Assembly (NCBI RefSeq): GCF_964340395.1 | Contig: NC_135549.1 | Location: 3,606,501-3,670,500 of the forward strand | Length of the DNA: 64,000 nt | Reading direction: 5' to 3' | Origin: Glandiceps talaboti | Lineage: Eukaryota; Hemichordata; Enteropneusta; Spengelidae | Shown here: positions 11,819 through 25,189 of the stretch, one piece after another | Position numbering within the stretch: position 1 is the first letter of the stretch | Layout: every line of letters starts with the position of its first letter | Made by a program: the position numbers and the translations under genes | The notes under the pieces: model-generated | The model's input: the letters and a program-made list of their open reading frames with translations, nothing else | Databases searched by the model: none | What the model was told of the DNA's origin: nothing

Positions 11819-13196
11819 GGGGGGGGCAGTATTTGGTTGTTCGTTGGTTTGTTGTCGTTTACTCATGTATGTATCTACTCATTTGTCAGTTTATTTTGTT
11901 TGTTTGTTTTTGTTTATTTGTCTGTTTGTTTTTGTTTGTTTGTTTACATGTATGTTTATTTTGTTTTGTTTATATTTGTAAACAGAACTAAATGAGCCTG
12001 AGCACCCTTTGGATTGATGGGCAGTATGGCTTTGTGGGCATCCGTCAATTGCAGTCCTCTATTGTTACAGCTGCGAATTTAACACACTGTAACAGTGGTG
12101 ATTTGTGACAAATGTATTGTTGGTGTTAATTATAGGTAGACAAGTTACCAGATGAAAAAATACGAAAGTCTGGAAGCAGTCAAAGCTCACTCTCAACAAA
12201 CAGGCGTCAATGTGCTACAGTCACACGTTTGGTGAAACGATAATCAAATCACGTCAGTGTCTCTGTTATGCATCTTTTTGGAATTAAGTTTAAAACAGGG
12301 TTACAGCTACCCATTCGGCAAGTCGCCAAATGCGAATAGAATAGAAACTCGAGTTGGCTACAAAACAATGGATTTGACGAAACTGTTGGCGACAAGTTTT
12401 CACTGAGATGAATTTACGTGAGATGACTGACATACTCACAATATTCATAGTAACAGTAGTAACATCGTATGAAAATGATGTCACAAGGCTGACTTACGTC
12501 TCAAAATAAAATACATCCATGCAGTTTTAATTTCGTGTTCTCGATCAAGCGCGAAATTCAAAATGCGCGAATAATTTCAGGGTTCACAGTATCACTATTC
12601 TATTACTGTTTTCAGTCACAAGCTAAGATGTAAGCAAAATGACAAATGGCAACAGTTGGACATTGGTATTCGATGATTGAGTCATCATTCACTTGAATAT
12701 AGGAGAAACAAAATTGATTAATTATGTGGCCATTGAATGCAAGGTATTGTCCAATCAGAAATTAGGACTCCTTAGGATGTGTTAAAGTGTTTCAAAAATT
12801 ATGTCGTGCGCACGAGAAACTATGTTGTGAGCACGACTTATAGTATGTTGTGCTCACAAGATAGTATGTTGTGCTCACAAGATAGTATGTTGTGCTCACA
12901 AGATAGCATCTTGTGCTCACAAGATAGTATGTCGTGCTCACAAGATAGTATGTCGTGCTCACAAGATAGTAAGTCGTGCGCACAAGATATTATGTTGTGC
13001 TCACAAGATAATTTTTTTTTTTTATTTTACAAAATGTCCCTTACTGGCTTTCATAGAATTCCAAGTTGAATTGTGTTATTTTCCTTTGTGCATGTTGCAA
13101 CCATTTCTGTTTATTTAAATACCATAGGACCATTAACTTTGAATGTCGATTTACTAAACACAAAGCTAACAAGTATAACCACTGACAGGCAAGCAT

Positions 13197-13475
13197 TTAC
13201 AAGCAGAACTTGAATACAAACAGGGAAAGTTAAGAACTGAATTGGATTAATAACACTTGGCACAGCATGTTGTTGAAAGTAGATGTGTTTGGTTTAATAT
13301 GAAAAGTTTTATGACTGCTTTGCATGTAGATGAAATGCCAGGAGAACTTGAACTTCATCTGTGATTGTGAGTTATTTTGTAAAGTGGCCATAAATCTCCT
13401 TTGTGCTGCACTGCCAAGTGTTATCAATCCAATTCATTTGTTTACTTTCCCTGTTTGTAACAAGTACTGCTTGTA
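13197..13475. mobile_element. MITE-like element with about 60 bp inverted ends
   Basis: Left end TTACAAGCAGAACTTGAATA then CAAACAGGGAAAG and GAATTGGATTAATAACACTT; the right end is its inverse (ACTGCCAAGTGTTATCAATC, CTTTCCCTGTTTG, AAGTACTGCTTGTAG). The interior has no coding signal. Confidence 0.7.
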
Positions 13476-16400
13476 GTTTTCATTTTTTTATGAGGTAAAT
13501 AATATATTTTTGTTCTACCATTCACTTATAATAACCTATTTCTTGCATGTATCTTGGTATAAATTAAAACAACTTACAATTGCCATATGAAATATTGCTG
13601 CCACTCAAGCATTTTTTCATACATACATCTATGTTTGTGTCTACTGAGTTTTCTCTTATTTTGAAAATCGAAATCATTTCACTAAGATCAATTTGCCCCA
13701 AAAAGTGTATTCTTTTTAATAGTACATCAAATTAAACAGGTTGAGGTTATTCTGACAGAGTCCTGACATACATTGGTCATGGATGTCAATCTATGCATGT
13801 GTAATCGATCAGTGAACTTTATATGTTTGATTCCCAGTACAATCTTTTTATTGCATAACAACACTGCCTTTTAATACCAAGCATGGCATACAAAAAGAGT
13901 AAATACATTTCCCAGCTGTTGCACTACTATACTGAGCTGTTTCCTTTCACTGATGCCGTGGAATGTCCATTATTGAATTATTGACCAAGTAATAAAACTA
14001 ATCCCTGAGTATTAAAGGAACACAAATGTCCATTGTCTGTTTAATGAACTGTAGTCTGGAAAACTATCCAGTATATATATATTTGGCACTGCTTCACATT
14101 TGATTTCAAGTATTCAAACACTCATTCATTCATTCATTCATTCATTCATTCATTCATTCATTCAAACAAACTGATATATCATAGACTTTTGTCAACACCA
14201 AAGAAGAACAGGAAGGGATCACATGTCTGACAGCTTTTTCCTTTTAAAACTTTTTTTTTAATTCTTAAGATTTGTGACATTTCATGCACTTGAAATCATT
14301 GTAATGGGTACTTGAATGTAAACAACTGATATTTTTATACTTTTACCTTTTCATGAGAATGTTTGCCCAGGTGATGGATTTATGTATTTTTATGGATATT
14401 GAATATAAAGTAGACACGGGGATGGTGTGTGATGGTATTATCATAGTTGAATAGATTTTATCAATCTACACATGAAATCATTTCATAAAAGTGCATTTGC
14501 TAGCAATATAAAAAATTTGATATCTTGCACATACAAAATGTATATCATGAAATTGCAGTGTATGAATTAGTAATAAATCTTTCCTTTTTGTGTTTTTTTT
14601 GGCAAAAAGTGATCGATATCAAACAAACCATTTGTGTATATATGCAATATCATAATGCAAGGAAAATGATAATTAAGACAGAAAAATGTATATCATCAAA
14701 CTGCAGTATATAAATTAATAATGAGCATTTTTTCAAGAGTTTTTTTAAGTGGTTTGGGTGTAAGAAGAGAATGAATTCTGACACACTTTGTATATATATA
14801 TATATATTTGCAAATGCCATATTTAAAGTATATTCATGGAAGAAATTGAAAACAATGACATTAAGACATAAAAAATGTGTATCATAAAAACTTCCAAGAT
14901 TGTATTTTCTTTGTTATGTAATTCAAAATGATATTGGGGTAGATCATTTATTAATATTTTAAGCATGTTTTTTTTTATTTTGTTGGCTCTGTGAAAATGA
15001 AAGATATATAATACATCACAATTTAAATACAAATGATATTAAATTATGATATTAAACCAAAATAGATTTTTGTACATGGATTTTATTTCTCCATGCAGCT
15101 CAACCACTGACATTTACTGATATGATATATGCTTATTTTTACTAAAACTAATGATTTGCGATATCATTCTTATTTCTGTTTGTCTTTGATTCTGCTGGCA
15201 GATGAAGAACCAGATTGGATACTTAAGCCTAAGGTGTATCATTTCTTTGAATCCATTGCCACAAGCATCAGTCAGTCAGTTCATCCATTCCATCAAAAGT
15301 GTGTCCAAAAATGCCATTATCAGTGTCCATCAGACAGCACATGAACTTCATCCAATGGTGTGAATGTCCATGAATAAGTACCCAGCCCATTTTATCTAAA
15401 GTTCTTGGGTCTGCCTCCATTGCCATGATGAGTGTCTGCACTGCATCATTTCATCTATAATGAGTCAGTCGATCAGTAAAACCTGTTATGAAAACATGGT
15501 TACTCACGTGTTCATTTCCCACAGCTCTGATGTCATCTGCTATCAAGGTATAAAGGTGACACATACAGTATCATTTTTCACTTTACATTCCCTCAAAAAA
15601 AACAAACACCCTAAACGTAGTTTATTAAAAGCAAAAACATCATTGCTATCTTTATACCAAGAGCTCAAGCAGACCAAGTATCGACTTAACATATCTTTGT
15701 ATACAATTAATACTATATACACACTAAAGTAACACAATATATTCACATGATTGATGTACACAATCAACAAAGTCACTCGTAAAATGATAAAACGTGTCTA
15801 TTTGGGGAAATGTACGCTGGAAAAGAAAAGAAATCAATTAATGTAACACTTGAGAAAGAGATAATGCTGCAGTGATGATGTACAGTAGTGTAATTCAATA
15901 CAAGGTACATGATTGCAAGATTTCATCATTCTGTATTATGTTTTCATTTCATGTAAATGACTTTCAGCTGCTCAGTCCATGTCAAGAAAAGTTAAATTAT
16001 AAGAATGGCTTGTCAGAATTCTTGATTAGTATTGCAATATTTCTAATAATGTAATGAAATTCTATAATTTGTATATTTATTACAACTAAAATTATTCCCA
16101 ATACAAATTAGAATATTACAAGGAAATGAATATTTTTTGCCAGTCTTCCAAAAAGAAGGGGAGGGGGAGAGGAGGAGAAGAGAGATTGATTTCTTGGCAG
16201 GTATCCATTTGTTTAAAATTGGGGTCACTATTAAAAATATAAGGGTTGGTGTCTAATTTTTTCTGGGGAGGGGGTTATCATTATTACGTGCATGATAAGG
16301 GTGACTGCAACACCATTAAACGATGAAAACTCAATATATTCCAGGAAAAATTGAATTGGCACATTTCCAGGAATTGACTGTAACCTATAAAAGATTTTGC

Positions 16401-16532
16401 CTGGTGAAAAAGTTATCTTACTATTAATCATGTAATTTAATATCTGTCATAAATACTATAAAAGTTATAAATATATAATAATTCCTCAAGGCTATACAAG
16501 TGTTATGTGATACAATTTAGTCCTGCATTCCA
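13476..16532. other. Non-coding sequence with short microsatellites
   Basis: Contains (ATTC)n at 14122-14164 and a (TA)n run near 14791-14806. Two open stretches around 15180-15430 have splice-like edges on one strand or the other but no recognisable protein family, so no gene is called. Confidence 0.4.
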
Positions 16533-16573
16533 TAGTCTAGTTCCTGTACGGTATCGTTACGATTTACACCTCC
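16533..16573 (-). repeat. 41 bp dispersed repeat, copy 1
   Basis: Reads on the minus strand GGAGGTGTAAATCGTAACGA then TACCGTACAGGAACTAGACTA. It matches 31937-31977 on the plus strand with three differences in 41 bases. Confidence 0.7.
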
Positions 16574-17872
16574 ACTTACAGTATAGTCAAAGTCGTTACT
16601 CTAGAAGTCCTGAGATGCATGAGATGCAATTTAAAATTTATCCACAGCCACACACACAGTCATTAACATCATGTCTTTGTTAAAATTCTAACCAATAGTA
16701 CAGTCCCTCATAAAGTTATGGCAATTATGTAATGTCCAAACATCAATGCAACTAAAAATAGTGTGAATTTTTTAAAACTAAATTCTAATCTTTAGAATAT
16801 AAAAACAGCTGTATCTTCTTTTCTCACTAAATGTACTCCAGTAAATATATTGATGTTCTAAACAGCACTTTGGTGTAATGTACACTTACAGGAAGGAAAG
16901 CTTGGTAAAATTATTATTATTATTATTATCATTAGACTTTATTTAATCTCGATAGACTGTTGAGCCAGGGGCTCTTCTCACACAGTGTCAAGAAAAACAT
17001 TAAAATATATACAATAAAATAAATCACAACAGCAATATAGTGTACTAGATGAATTATGAGTGAAATTATAATATAAATATAAGACAGCAATTTTGAATGT
17101 TTTTGCTCATTACTGTGACACATATCTACACCAGGTGAAGTGAGGCTTGGCAGACTGATGAACACGTCTTAAATTACTTTACAGTTTGAAAAGTAAACAG
17201 AATATGTGTATATTTACAAGTTCAAAGCCAGTACAAAATATTATTGCACTCTTATATGACAGTAAAGTACTGTTATAACCTTAATATATATATATGGCTG
17301 GCAAGTGCAAGAAAAATAATAGTACACACATTTTATTCAAATTTTACTTTATAGCATAGCTTTGGGTTTAATCAAAGCTTTAAGGGATGAGGTTTGAGTG
17401 CCATTTAATATATTTTACTAAACTGTACTTCAACTAAAACACCAATTTCACAAATCTATGCTAAAGCTGTAGGTGATTTATTTAAGATACCATATTGACA
17501 TATACTGGATGTCGAATGGGAAATTTTAATTTGAAAATTTGTAGACAAATATACATTTCAATTTGTTTGATTTCAAATGACATATCTGAGTCACTTTTGT
17601 GTTGTTTTGTTAAAACAACAGATTAATAATTATCCCTTATCTACTGATCATATTAATATTCCTCCTAATCTGACCTAGGAAGCTGTTGCCATGGAGACAT
17701 TAAATTTAAAACAAAGCAACAAATAAATTGTCATAATAAATATACAGTGGTTTTCCTGAGAACATATTGTAAAGTTAGCTGTTAAACAAACACTGTACAG
17801 TGTGTACTGAGTCCAATTAACTGGGTGGAGGTAATGTTTTGATTTATACAGTAAAGTATAGGTGTGTTTTAC

Positions 17873-18076
17873 CTTTGTGCAAAGTTCAAGTGGGTGCTTG
17901 ACCTTTGACCTCTGATGACAACTACAGCCATTGTTCCTTGGGTAATACTACTTAAAAAGATGTCAATTAATATTCCAATGGTATATTCAGAGACAATGAA
18001 CCTCCACTGTGCTTTGTCCTCTTGTTGACGGTTTCTATTGTTTTCAAACATCTCAAATATGTGCATGTCATGCAGG
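17873..18076 (-). CDS. Possible internal exon of an unidentified gene
   Basis: A 204 bp segment open in one frame, bounded by a good acceptor (TTTTTTTAG) and a donor (AAAG|GTAAAAC). It encodes LHDMHIFEMFENNRNRQQED, KAQWRFIVSEYTIGILIDIF and LSSITQGTMAVVVIRGQR, followed by STHLNFAQ and a split codon. The middle is hydrophobic and could be a membrane segment. Its phase joins correctly to the tentative exon at 19434-19506. I do not recognise the protein; chance remains possible. Confidence 0.35.
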
Positions 18077-20899
18077 CTAAAAAAAAGTTTGTTTGTCTGC
18101 TGCTCTGGAAATAAGAATTTATTGATATTTGGAAAATCTCTTCATATTGATATAAAAAAGTGATGCAAATACATTTTTTTGTATTTTCAATAAATTCACA
18201 AATGAATTAAATTAAGCGGGCATAAGCTGAGTTTATGCATGGCAGGGGGTGGGGGTGGGGGGTGCATAACTGTAAAGCACGCTTAACCATAACTTTCTAT
18301 GGGCAGAACTTAAACCTGATATTCAGGCATGATAGCCAGAAGATGATTTAATTTCATCTAAGACTGCATAACATCTAACATCTACATAAACATTTTGAAT
18401 AGTTTAAATACTTGTATTTCCATTTTGGTGAAAAGCTTAAAAGCTGTCATTTACATTTAAGTTAAAAATAAATACTTCTTCTTGTATTAAATTCCAGCAC
18501 ACAAAATCTGTTACTATAGTATGCAATGGTGCTTAGCATGCACAATGTGTCCTTTTTGTTTGTTTGTAAATGTGTGTATGATCAAATAAGATCTCAATTT
18601 ATTCTTTAGAGTATTACTCTGAGCTGGAGTACAATCCAAATGTACCATTTATACCTGTAAATTGCATTTCACTTCTTCCAATTGACTATAGTACTACAGT
18701 TTGTCAAAACATTTGTTTGCTTTGGTTTTTTTTGCTCAGCTATAATCATCAAAATCAGAAACTTTAAAAAAAAAATTGTTATTTGTCACTATAAATGTAA
18801 AGAAAGGTTTAACTATGGGATGATAATTGACTATTTTGGTATGTAGTGAATTGTATGTTTTATCTTTGGATGTGTCGGTTGTACAAAGAGTTGTCAATTT
18901 TATCTCAGTTTGGATGTGTGTCAGTCATGATATCAATCTGTTTATACTGGGATGCTTTATTGATATAACCTTAATACCATGATTTACTGTATTTAGTTTG
19001 AATTCAATATAAAACCTGTACACATTGTACTTGCTACATCATTATAAGTTATTATAGTCTTCAAAAGTTTCAACTCTCCACAATTTAGAGCACTTTAATT
19101 GCCATTGATACTGTGCTGACTTCAAAGATACCCATGGGAACACTCCCAAAGAATTGGAATTTTATCAACTTAATTACAAATATCGGTAAACTCTTTTACT
19201 GATACTTTAATACAATATATAACAGAATTCATGAAAACTTGTGTTTTCACCAACACACTCATTTTAATTGTAGTTCAATGCTAAGAGCATGTGTCACCAC
19301 AAAGTAACATAATTTGGAAACTTACTAGTATTAAAAAGAAAATGATGTTAGGACTGAATAGCTGGTATCTGTAGTCTGGATAACTTATTTTGTGAGATCA
19401 AATTGTATCTTATCATCAGTTATATACACGTACCTGCAGCTTTGAGTTAAATTGATTGACATGTATGTAATGATCAGTGTTAAAGTCATATTGCACAGAT
19501 ATGCGGCTATATTTACATGATTTGAGAATTGGTGCATTTGACCTTAAATGACCTGGTGTATTCATGACAACTAGGTCAAACTATATTGCCCAATAAAATA
19601 TTTTTGTAAAGTAAGCTAAGGTGTAATTGATGGGAATAAATTGACAACTATTAAAGACTTAGGGGCAAGATCAATAGTATAATGTACGATAAAAAACAAA
19701 ATTCTGTTAGTTAGGCTGCAGAACCCCCCAACTAAATTGGCCAAAATTGAAAAATGTTGCAGACAGCACAAACAATTTCAAATCAGTACGCAGTGGTATG
19801 TATGCTATGAATACAAAGCCAGCATGTAGTGAGTAAAGAATAGTTCTTCTGTTGACACCTCACTTTATTTTAATGCCATGCATTTACAATAGCAAAAAAT
19901 TCTTCCATTTCTTAATTTGACATTTTTTAAAGAAATATTTGTATTTATGGGTACAAAACATCCATTAAAAGTAAAATTGAGTTTGTAGGATGAGAACTAA
20001 AATCCCTCAAAAACGAGATCTCATGTTGAGATAGACACACACAAAACATCCCTTACACAGTGTCTAATTGTTTATGATAACAAAAACAAAATACAAATGT
20101 TTATGTGTTATCTTTATTGAGTCTATCTCAACATGAAACCTAAGTGTGACCAGTCTCACTGACCTAATGATTCACCAGGTAACATTTAATATTTGCAAAC
20201 TAGGACAAAATCTCCAGTGAAAAAAACTGAATACACTCACTGCATAGAGTTTTATGATGATGATAATAATATGCTATACTGTTGTGGGTCGACACAGTCC
20301 TAACTTTATTTCACCTTTCTAAGAAACAGCTGCATACAAGTTCACAGTCAACCACCTGTTAAACTATATGTTGACTGTAGTCCTTCTAATAATGCAAAAC
20401 TTAATAGGGTAGACAAAATATATCATAGTTATGTTGTGATCAACATTTTAATTAAATTCTGTGTGTACCGTACCATTGGTTTCCTTGACTACATTAAATG
20501 TTATGACCTTGAACTTACTAAACATCACCTGTATTACCTGGTCAGGTACACGTAAATAATCATAACAATGTATGTATGCAGTGTTTATCATGTAGCGTCT
20601 TGTATGCATGCAGTGTTTATCATGTAGGTTTATTATGTATGGTCTTGTACGCCTGTAATGTTTATTGTGGAGTCTTAGATTCCAAGTAAAACAATTGAAT
20701 TAAAGAGAGCACAATTTGTCTCGTAAAGTTAATAAATTTTCAGAAATGAGTTTACCATAATTTTGGTAGGAACATCGACTGTTAAACAAGAGGATTTTAT
20801 TCTACTGTGAACTGTTGCCAATATTATCTGTATATCCTGAGTATCACATTGAACCTGCTTTTAATTAGCATGTTATCAGATGCAAGCTATCTTTGGATA
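18077..20899. other. Non-coding AT-rich sequence
   Basis: Apart from the tentative exon at 19434-19506 only a small hairpin was seen: CATGTTGAGATAGAC (20022-20036) and its perfect inverse (20121-20135). Confidence 0.4.
19434..19506 (-). CDS. Possible internal exon, hydrophobic, unidentified
   Basis: A 73 bp segment ending in a strong donor (CTGCAG|GTACGTG) and preceded by a weak acceptor (AAATATAG). It encodes AYLCNMTLTLIITYMSINLT then QSC and a split Ser codon that is completed in frame by the segment at 17873-18076. It looks like part of a transmembrane helix. Weak evidence. Confidence 0.18.
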
Positions 20900-21570
20900 C
20901 CTTGTCCTTCAGGTTCAATTATCAAAATCAGGCCAATAACTGCCTATCACAGGCACATTGTAGTGTAAATTACACATTGCCAATTTCTTTTAAATCATTA
21001 TTTTTGGTGCTCATGTAATTTTTACTGAATGGCAGCCATATTTGTAGTGAAAAAATCACCATAATTACTGCATAACTCAAACATTTTAATACATAGACGT
21101 TATTCAAGTGTCTAACCCCATGTAATCATATGCAAGCTTTCTTGTATTCTTAATTTATTCATGAGTGACCATTGACCTTGATCTTGACCAAAAGGGTAGA
21201 CCATCAAAATTAAGCTATTACTTAGACATTTTGTAGCAATTATGAGTGGCTAATGTCTGTAGATAATGCAGAACCAGATAAACAGATACATTCATTATTT
21301 TTGTTGCTCGTATCACTTTTCACTCAACGGCAGCCATATCTGTAGTGAACAACCATGATTCATCACATTACTCAAAAACATTAATACATAGAGACTTCAT
21401 TCAAGTGTCTACCCCCATATTGCCAGGTTTAAACTTTCTTTTGAGATATTGACCTTTAGCTTTGACTCTGATCTTCAGGTTCAGTTACTGAAATTCAGCA
21501 GTTTCCTGCATTATCAGATACTTTGTAGTATTTATTTGTTGCCAGCAATGTCTTTTAAATCATGTCTCCA
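20900..21570. repeat. Diverged tandem duplication of about 295 bp, 2.3 copies
   Basis: GGCAGCCATATTTGTAGTGAA near 21031 recurs near 21328. The accompanying blocks CATTTTAATACATAGA, TTCAAGTGTCTA(A/C)CCCCAT and CTTCAGGTTCA(A/G)TTA also recur in order. Confidence 0.7.
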
Positions 21571-21595
21571 TTCAGTCACATAGAAATAAAGTATT

Positions 21596-21610
21596 GGGGG
21601 GGGGGGGGGG
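21596..21610. repeat. G15 homopolymer run
   Basis: Fifteen consecutive G residues on the plus strand. Confidence 0.95.
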
Positions 21611-22072
21611 ACTGTGTCTTCTCCAAAGACTTGTTATCTTTTTGTATAGAGCGTGTGTAGCAGGATTCCTGTGATAGTCTCCTTAGGAATTCACAATCTA
21701 AGCAATAATATGTGTCCCTGCGGGGACATGTATAAACCATACAGTCTTTACAGAAGAGTCAGTGGCGAAAATTGTTGTTGAAAATTGAAATGTCACAATT
21801 TACATATATGTACATGTATGTAAACATTAATGATGCACATACTATAAATACACTTAATGCATTATTAATATTGAGTGGTGTGAATAGAAATTAGTAAATA
21901 TTTTTTGTTAATTTCCCTTGATGAATACAGTGAACACCATACTGGTTATTTAATAGCATTCACACTCCAGTAGTTTTATGTCAATACTCCTAGAAATAGA
22001 GAATAGAAAAGTGCAGTGATATGACAAAATTTATATTATACAGTATAACCTTTATGCTTTCATTTTGTCCTG

Positions 22073-23550
22073 AAACTGGCTGCCTACACTCTCACCAGAA
22101 TGTTACACAAACTGGCTGCCTACACTCTCACCAGAATGTTAACACAAACTGGCTGCCTACACTCTCACCAGAATGTTAACACAAACTGGCTGCCTAATAC
22201 ACTCTCACCAGAATGTTAACACAAACTGGCTGCCTACACTCTCACCAGAATGTTAACACAAACTGGCTGCCTACACTCTCACCAGAATGTTAACACAAAC
22301 TGGCTGCCTACACTCTCACCAGAATGTTAACACAAACTGGCTGCCTACACTCTCACCAGAATAATAGAAAATGGCTGCCTACACTCTCACCAGAATGTTA
22401 ACACAAACTGGCTGCCTACACTCTCACCAGAATGTTAACACAAACTGCCATGGCTGCTGACACTCTCACCAGAATGTTAACACAAACTGGCTGCCTACAC
22501 TCTCACCGGAATGTTAACACAAACTGGCTGCCTACACTCTCACCAGAATGTTAACACAAACTGGCTGCCTACACTCTCACCAGAATGTTAACACAAACTG
22601 GCTGCCTACACTCTCACCAGAATGTTAACACAAACTGGCTGCCTACACTCTCACCAGAATGTTAACACAAACTGGCTGCCTACACTCTCACCAGAATCTT
22701 AACACAAACTGGCTGCCTACACTCTCACCAGAATCTTAACACAAACTAGTGGCTGCCTACACTCTCACCAGAATGTTAACACAAACTGGCTGCCTACACT
22801 CTCACCAGAATGTTAACACAAACTGGCTGCCTACACTCTCACCGGAATGTTAACACAAACTGGCTGCCTACACAGTAATCTCACCAGAATCTTAACACAA
22901 ACTGGCTGCCTACACTCTCACCAGAATGTTAACACAAACTGGCTGCCTACACTCTCACCGGAATGTTAACACAAACTGGCTGCCTACACAGTAATCTCAC
23001 CAGAATGTTAACACAAACTGGCTGCCTACACAGTAATCTCACCAGAATGTTAACACAAACTGGCTGCCTACACAGTAATCTCACCAGAATGTTAATTAAC
23101 ACAAACTGGCTGCCTACACAGTAATCTCACCAGAATGTTAACACAAACTGGCTGCCTACACAGTAATCTCACCAGAATGTTTACACAAACTGGCTGCCTA
23201 CACTCTCACCAGAATGTTAACACAAACTGGCTGCCTACACTCTCACCAGAATGTTAACACAAACTGGCTGCCTACACTCTCACCAGAATGTTAACACAAA
23301 CTGGCTGCCTACACTCTCAAAAAACTGTTAACACAAACTGGCTGCCTACACTCTCAAAAAACTGTTAACACAAACTGGCTGCCTACACTCTCACCAGAAT
23401 GTTAACACAAACTGGCTGCCTACACTCTCACCAGAATGTTAACACAAACTGGCTGCCTACACTCTCAAAAAACTGTTAACACAAACTGGCTGCCTACACT
23501 CTCAAAAAACTGTTAACACAAACTGGCTGCCTACACTCTCACCAGAATGA
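22073..23550. repeat. Minisatellite, 37 bp unit, about 39 copies
   Basis: Unit AACTGGCTGCCTACACTCTC followed by ACCAGAATGTTAACACA. Variant classes include an ACAGTAATCTCACC insertion (clustered at 22.87-23.17 kb), an AAAAAACTG version (23.3-23.5 kb), CGGAATG and AATCTTAAC types. There is no spacer sequence between units, so this is a tandem array and not a CRISPR array. Confidence 0.96.
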
Positions 23551-24192
23551 TAATAGAAACTTATAATCTGTTATGCTTAAAGCAATCAAATATATGGAAA
23601 TATTTCCAAACAATAAATATTTTATAGGTTGATATTTCTTTACCAGGAAAACAGTCTCATATTTCACATTAAAGTAAACATATTTATACAGACACAAAAG
23701 AAATTCAATATTAATGACATAACTTGATTATATACACCATAAATATTTTATGTTATTTTCACCATATATGAAAACATCCACTTACAGTAATATTAATAAT
23801 ACATATATTCAATCAACCAATAATACAGAATGATTTTAAAGTTATGAATATTTTACTACTATCGGACTTCTTTACTTTGAGTAACCGTAACAATAAGACG
23901 ATGCTTTGAGCAATGTCCAGATAGTTGAAAGATTTACTGAAAGGTATCGATGATACATCATAATTCATATCCTTCATATACAAGACTTGCTGTGGTGAGG
24001 CAAATTAATTCCATATATATAGATACATGCACATGAAATATGACAAATTTTGAAAAGGGAACATTTCTATTAACCATTATTAGGCGATTTTTAATTAGTT
24101 AAATTGGTAATTTTAGTGATACATATTCATGACTATTTATTTGAAGTAATTAGTACCTAGGAGTCGTGAATATTTATTGTTCATCTAATACA

Positions 24193-24413
24193 ACCCATAA
24201 CCAAAGTAAAGCATTTTGTGTATGTACCACAATCATTTATAGCATCCATATCAAGCATAAAAGTATACTATTTCATTTGCTAATTGACCACATTAGAAAG
24301 GCCACATGCCAGGCTTGTAAATAAACCAATTGAAACAGTATACTTTTACACTTGATATAAATGCTATAAATGAGTGTAGCACATAGAGAAAGTGCTTTAC
24401 TTCAGTGTTACCC
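24193..24413. mobile_element. Imperfect palindromic (foldback) element
   Basis: Arms 24193-24272 and 24331-24413 are inverted copies sharing CATTTATAGCAT, ATATCAAG, TAAAAGTATACT and AAGTAAAGCA. The loop is about 58 bp. There is no coding capacity. Confidence 0.65.
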
Positions 24414-24776
24414 ATTGTATATGTATGTGTGCTGACTTCAATGAAGCAACACTGCACCAAGTGCTACGGTAGGACAATGATTGTGAAACAACTGTCAATT
24501 TGATACTTCTTGGCAGTTATGCACAATTTATCAAATTACCCCAAAATTCCTGTTAAAAAAGCGAAAAGAAGATGTCTTGTAATGAACAAATCTGAATAGT
24601 CTGACCCCTAAGAATACACAAAATATCCCTAAGAACATTCACACTAAATATTCCTCAGAATTATGCACACCAAATATCAAAAGCAAACTGATGAGCAATG
24701 TTTCAGATTTTGACCAAAAACATTAATTGAAAATAATCAATGAAATATATCATCTTCTAATTAACTAAGTCTCTAG

Positions 24777-24780
<4 letters not shown>

Positions 24781-24823
<43 letters not shown>

Positions 24824-24931
24824 CACGCACGCACGCATGCACACCAAATATCAAAGCAATCAGTTTCAGAGAAGAATTAAGTTTAAAATAGAAAACTTCA
24901 AGGTTTATGGATGGATGGATGGATGGATGGA
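24781..24931. repeat. (AC)n and (GGAT)n microsatellites
   Basis: (AC)20 at 24781-24820 grading into GCAC/GCATGC units, then (GGAT)n at about 24909-24931. Confidence 0.95.
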
Positions 24932-25189
24932 TGCTGGAAATTCAAGCTATTTAGCTATTTAGGACTCATGCAGCTGTCGCTGACAGGAGAGTTAGTGTAA
25001 CAACTAAGGCTTAAAATATTGCATGTGCCTCAACCACCAACAGTAAAGAATATTTGATGCATCTTGCTTCACAGTTTAATACTCTGTTGAACACTATAAA
25101 GTAACAGTACTGGATTTGTGTTGGATATATTCATTGTCTTGAAAATTGTCATCATGATGTTTCTTGTATTGCATGTTTATCAAAATTAC

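Larger units (their letters stand above)
6322..13061. mobile_element. 6.74 kb composite foldback element with about 0.7 kb inverted arms
   Basis: The left arm (6322-7032) and right arm (12334-13061) are inverted copies of one another. Both begin at GAATTCTATGAAAGCCAGTA reading inward, carry a short array of a 21 bp TTGTGAGCAC unit, continue through a shared unique block (for example GACTCAATCATCGAATACCA), and stop matching just after CTATTCTATTC. The palindromic GAATTC at both outer ends may be a duplicated target. The interior holds a Penelope-like reverse transcriptase remnant, a long 21 bp palindromic array, an A-rich array and a second inverted-repeat element. No intact transposase was found, so it is non-autonomous or dead. 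Confidence 0.8.

Noticed and set aside
15180-15430. Open segments on both strands with splice-like edges
   Set aside because: Phases of neighbouring candidate exons do not match and no protein family is recognisable on either strand.
22073-23550. CRISPR-like appearance of regular repeats
   Set aside because: Units are contiguous without unique spacers, and the DNA is eukaryotic.
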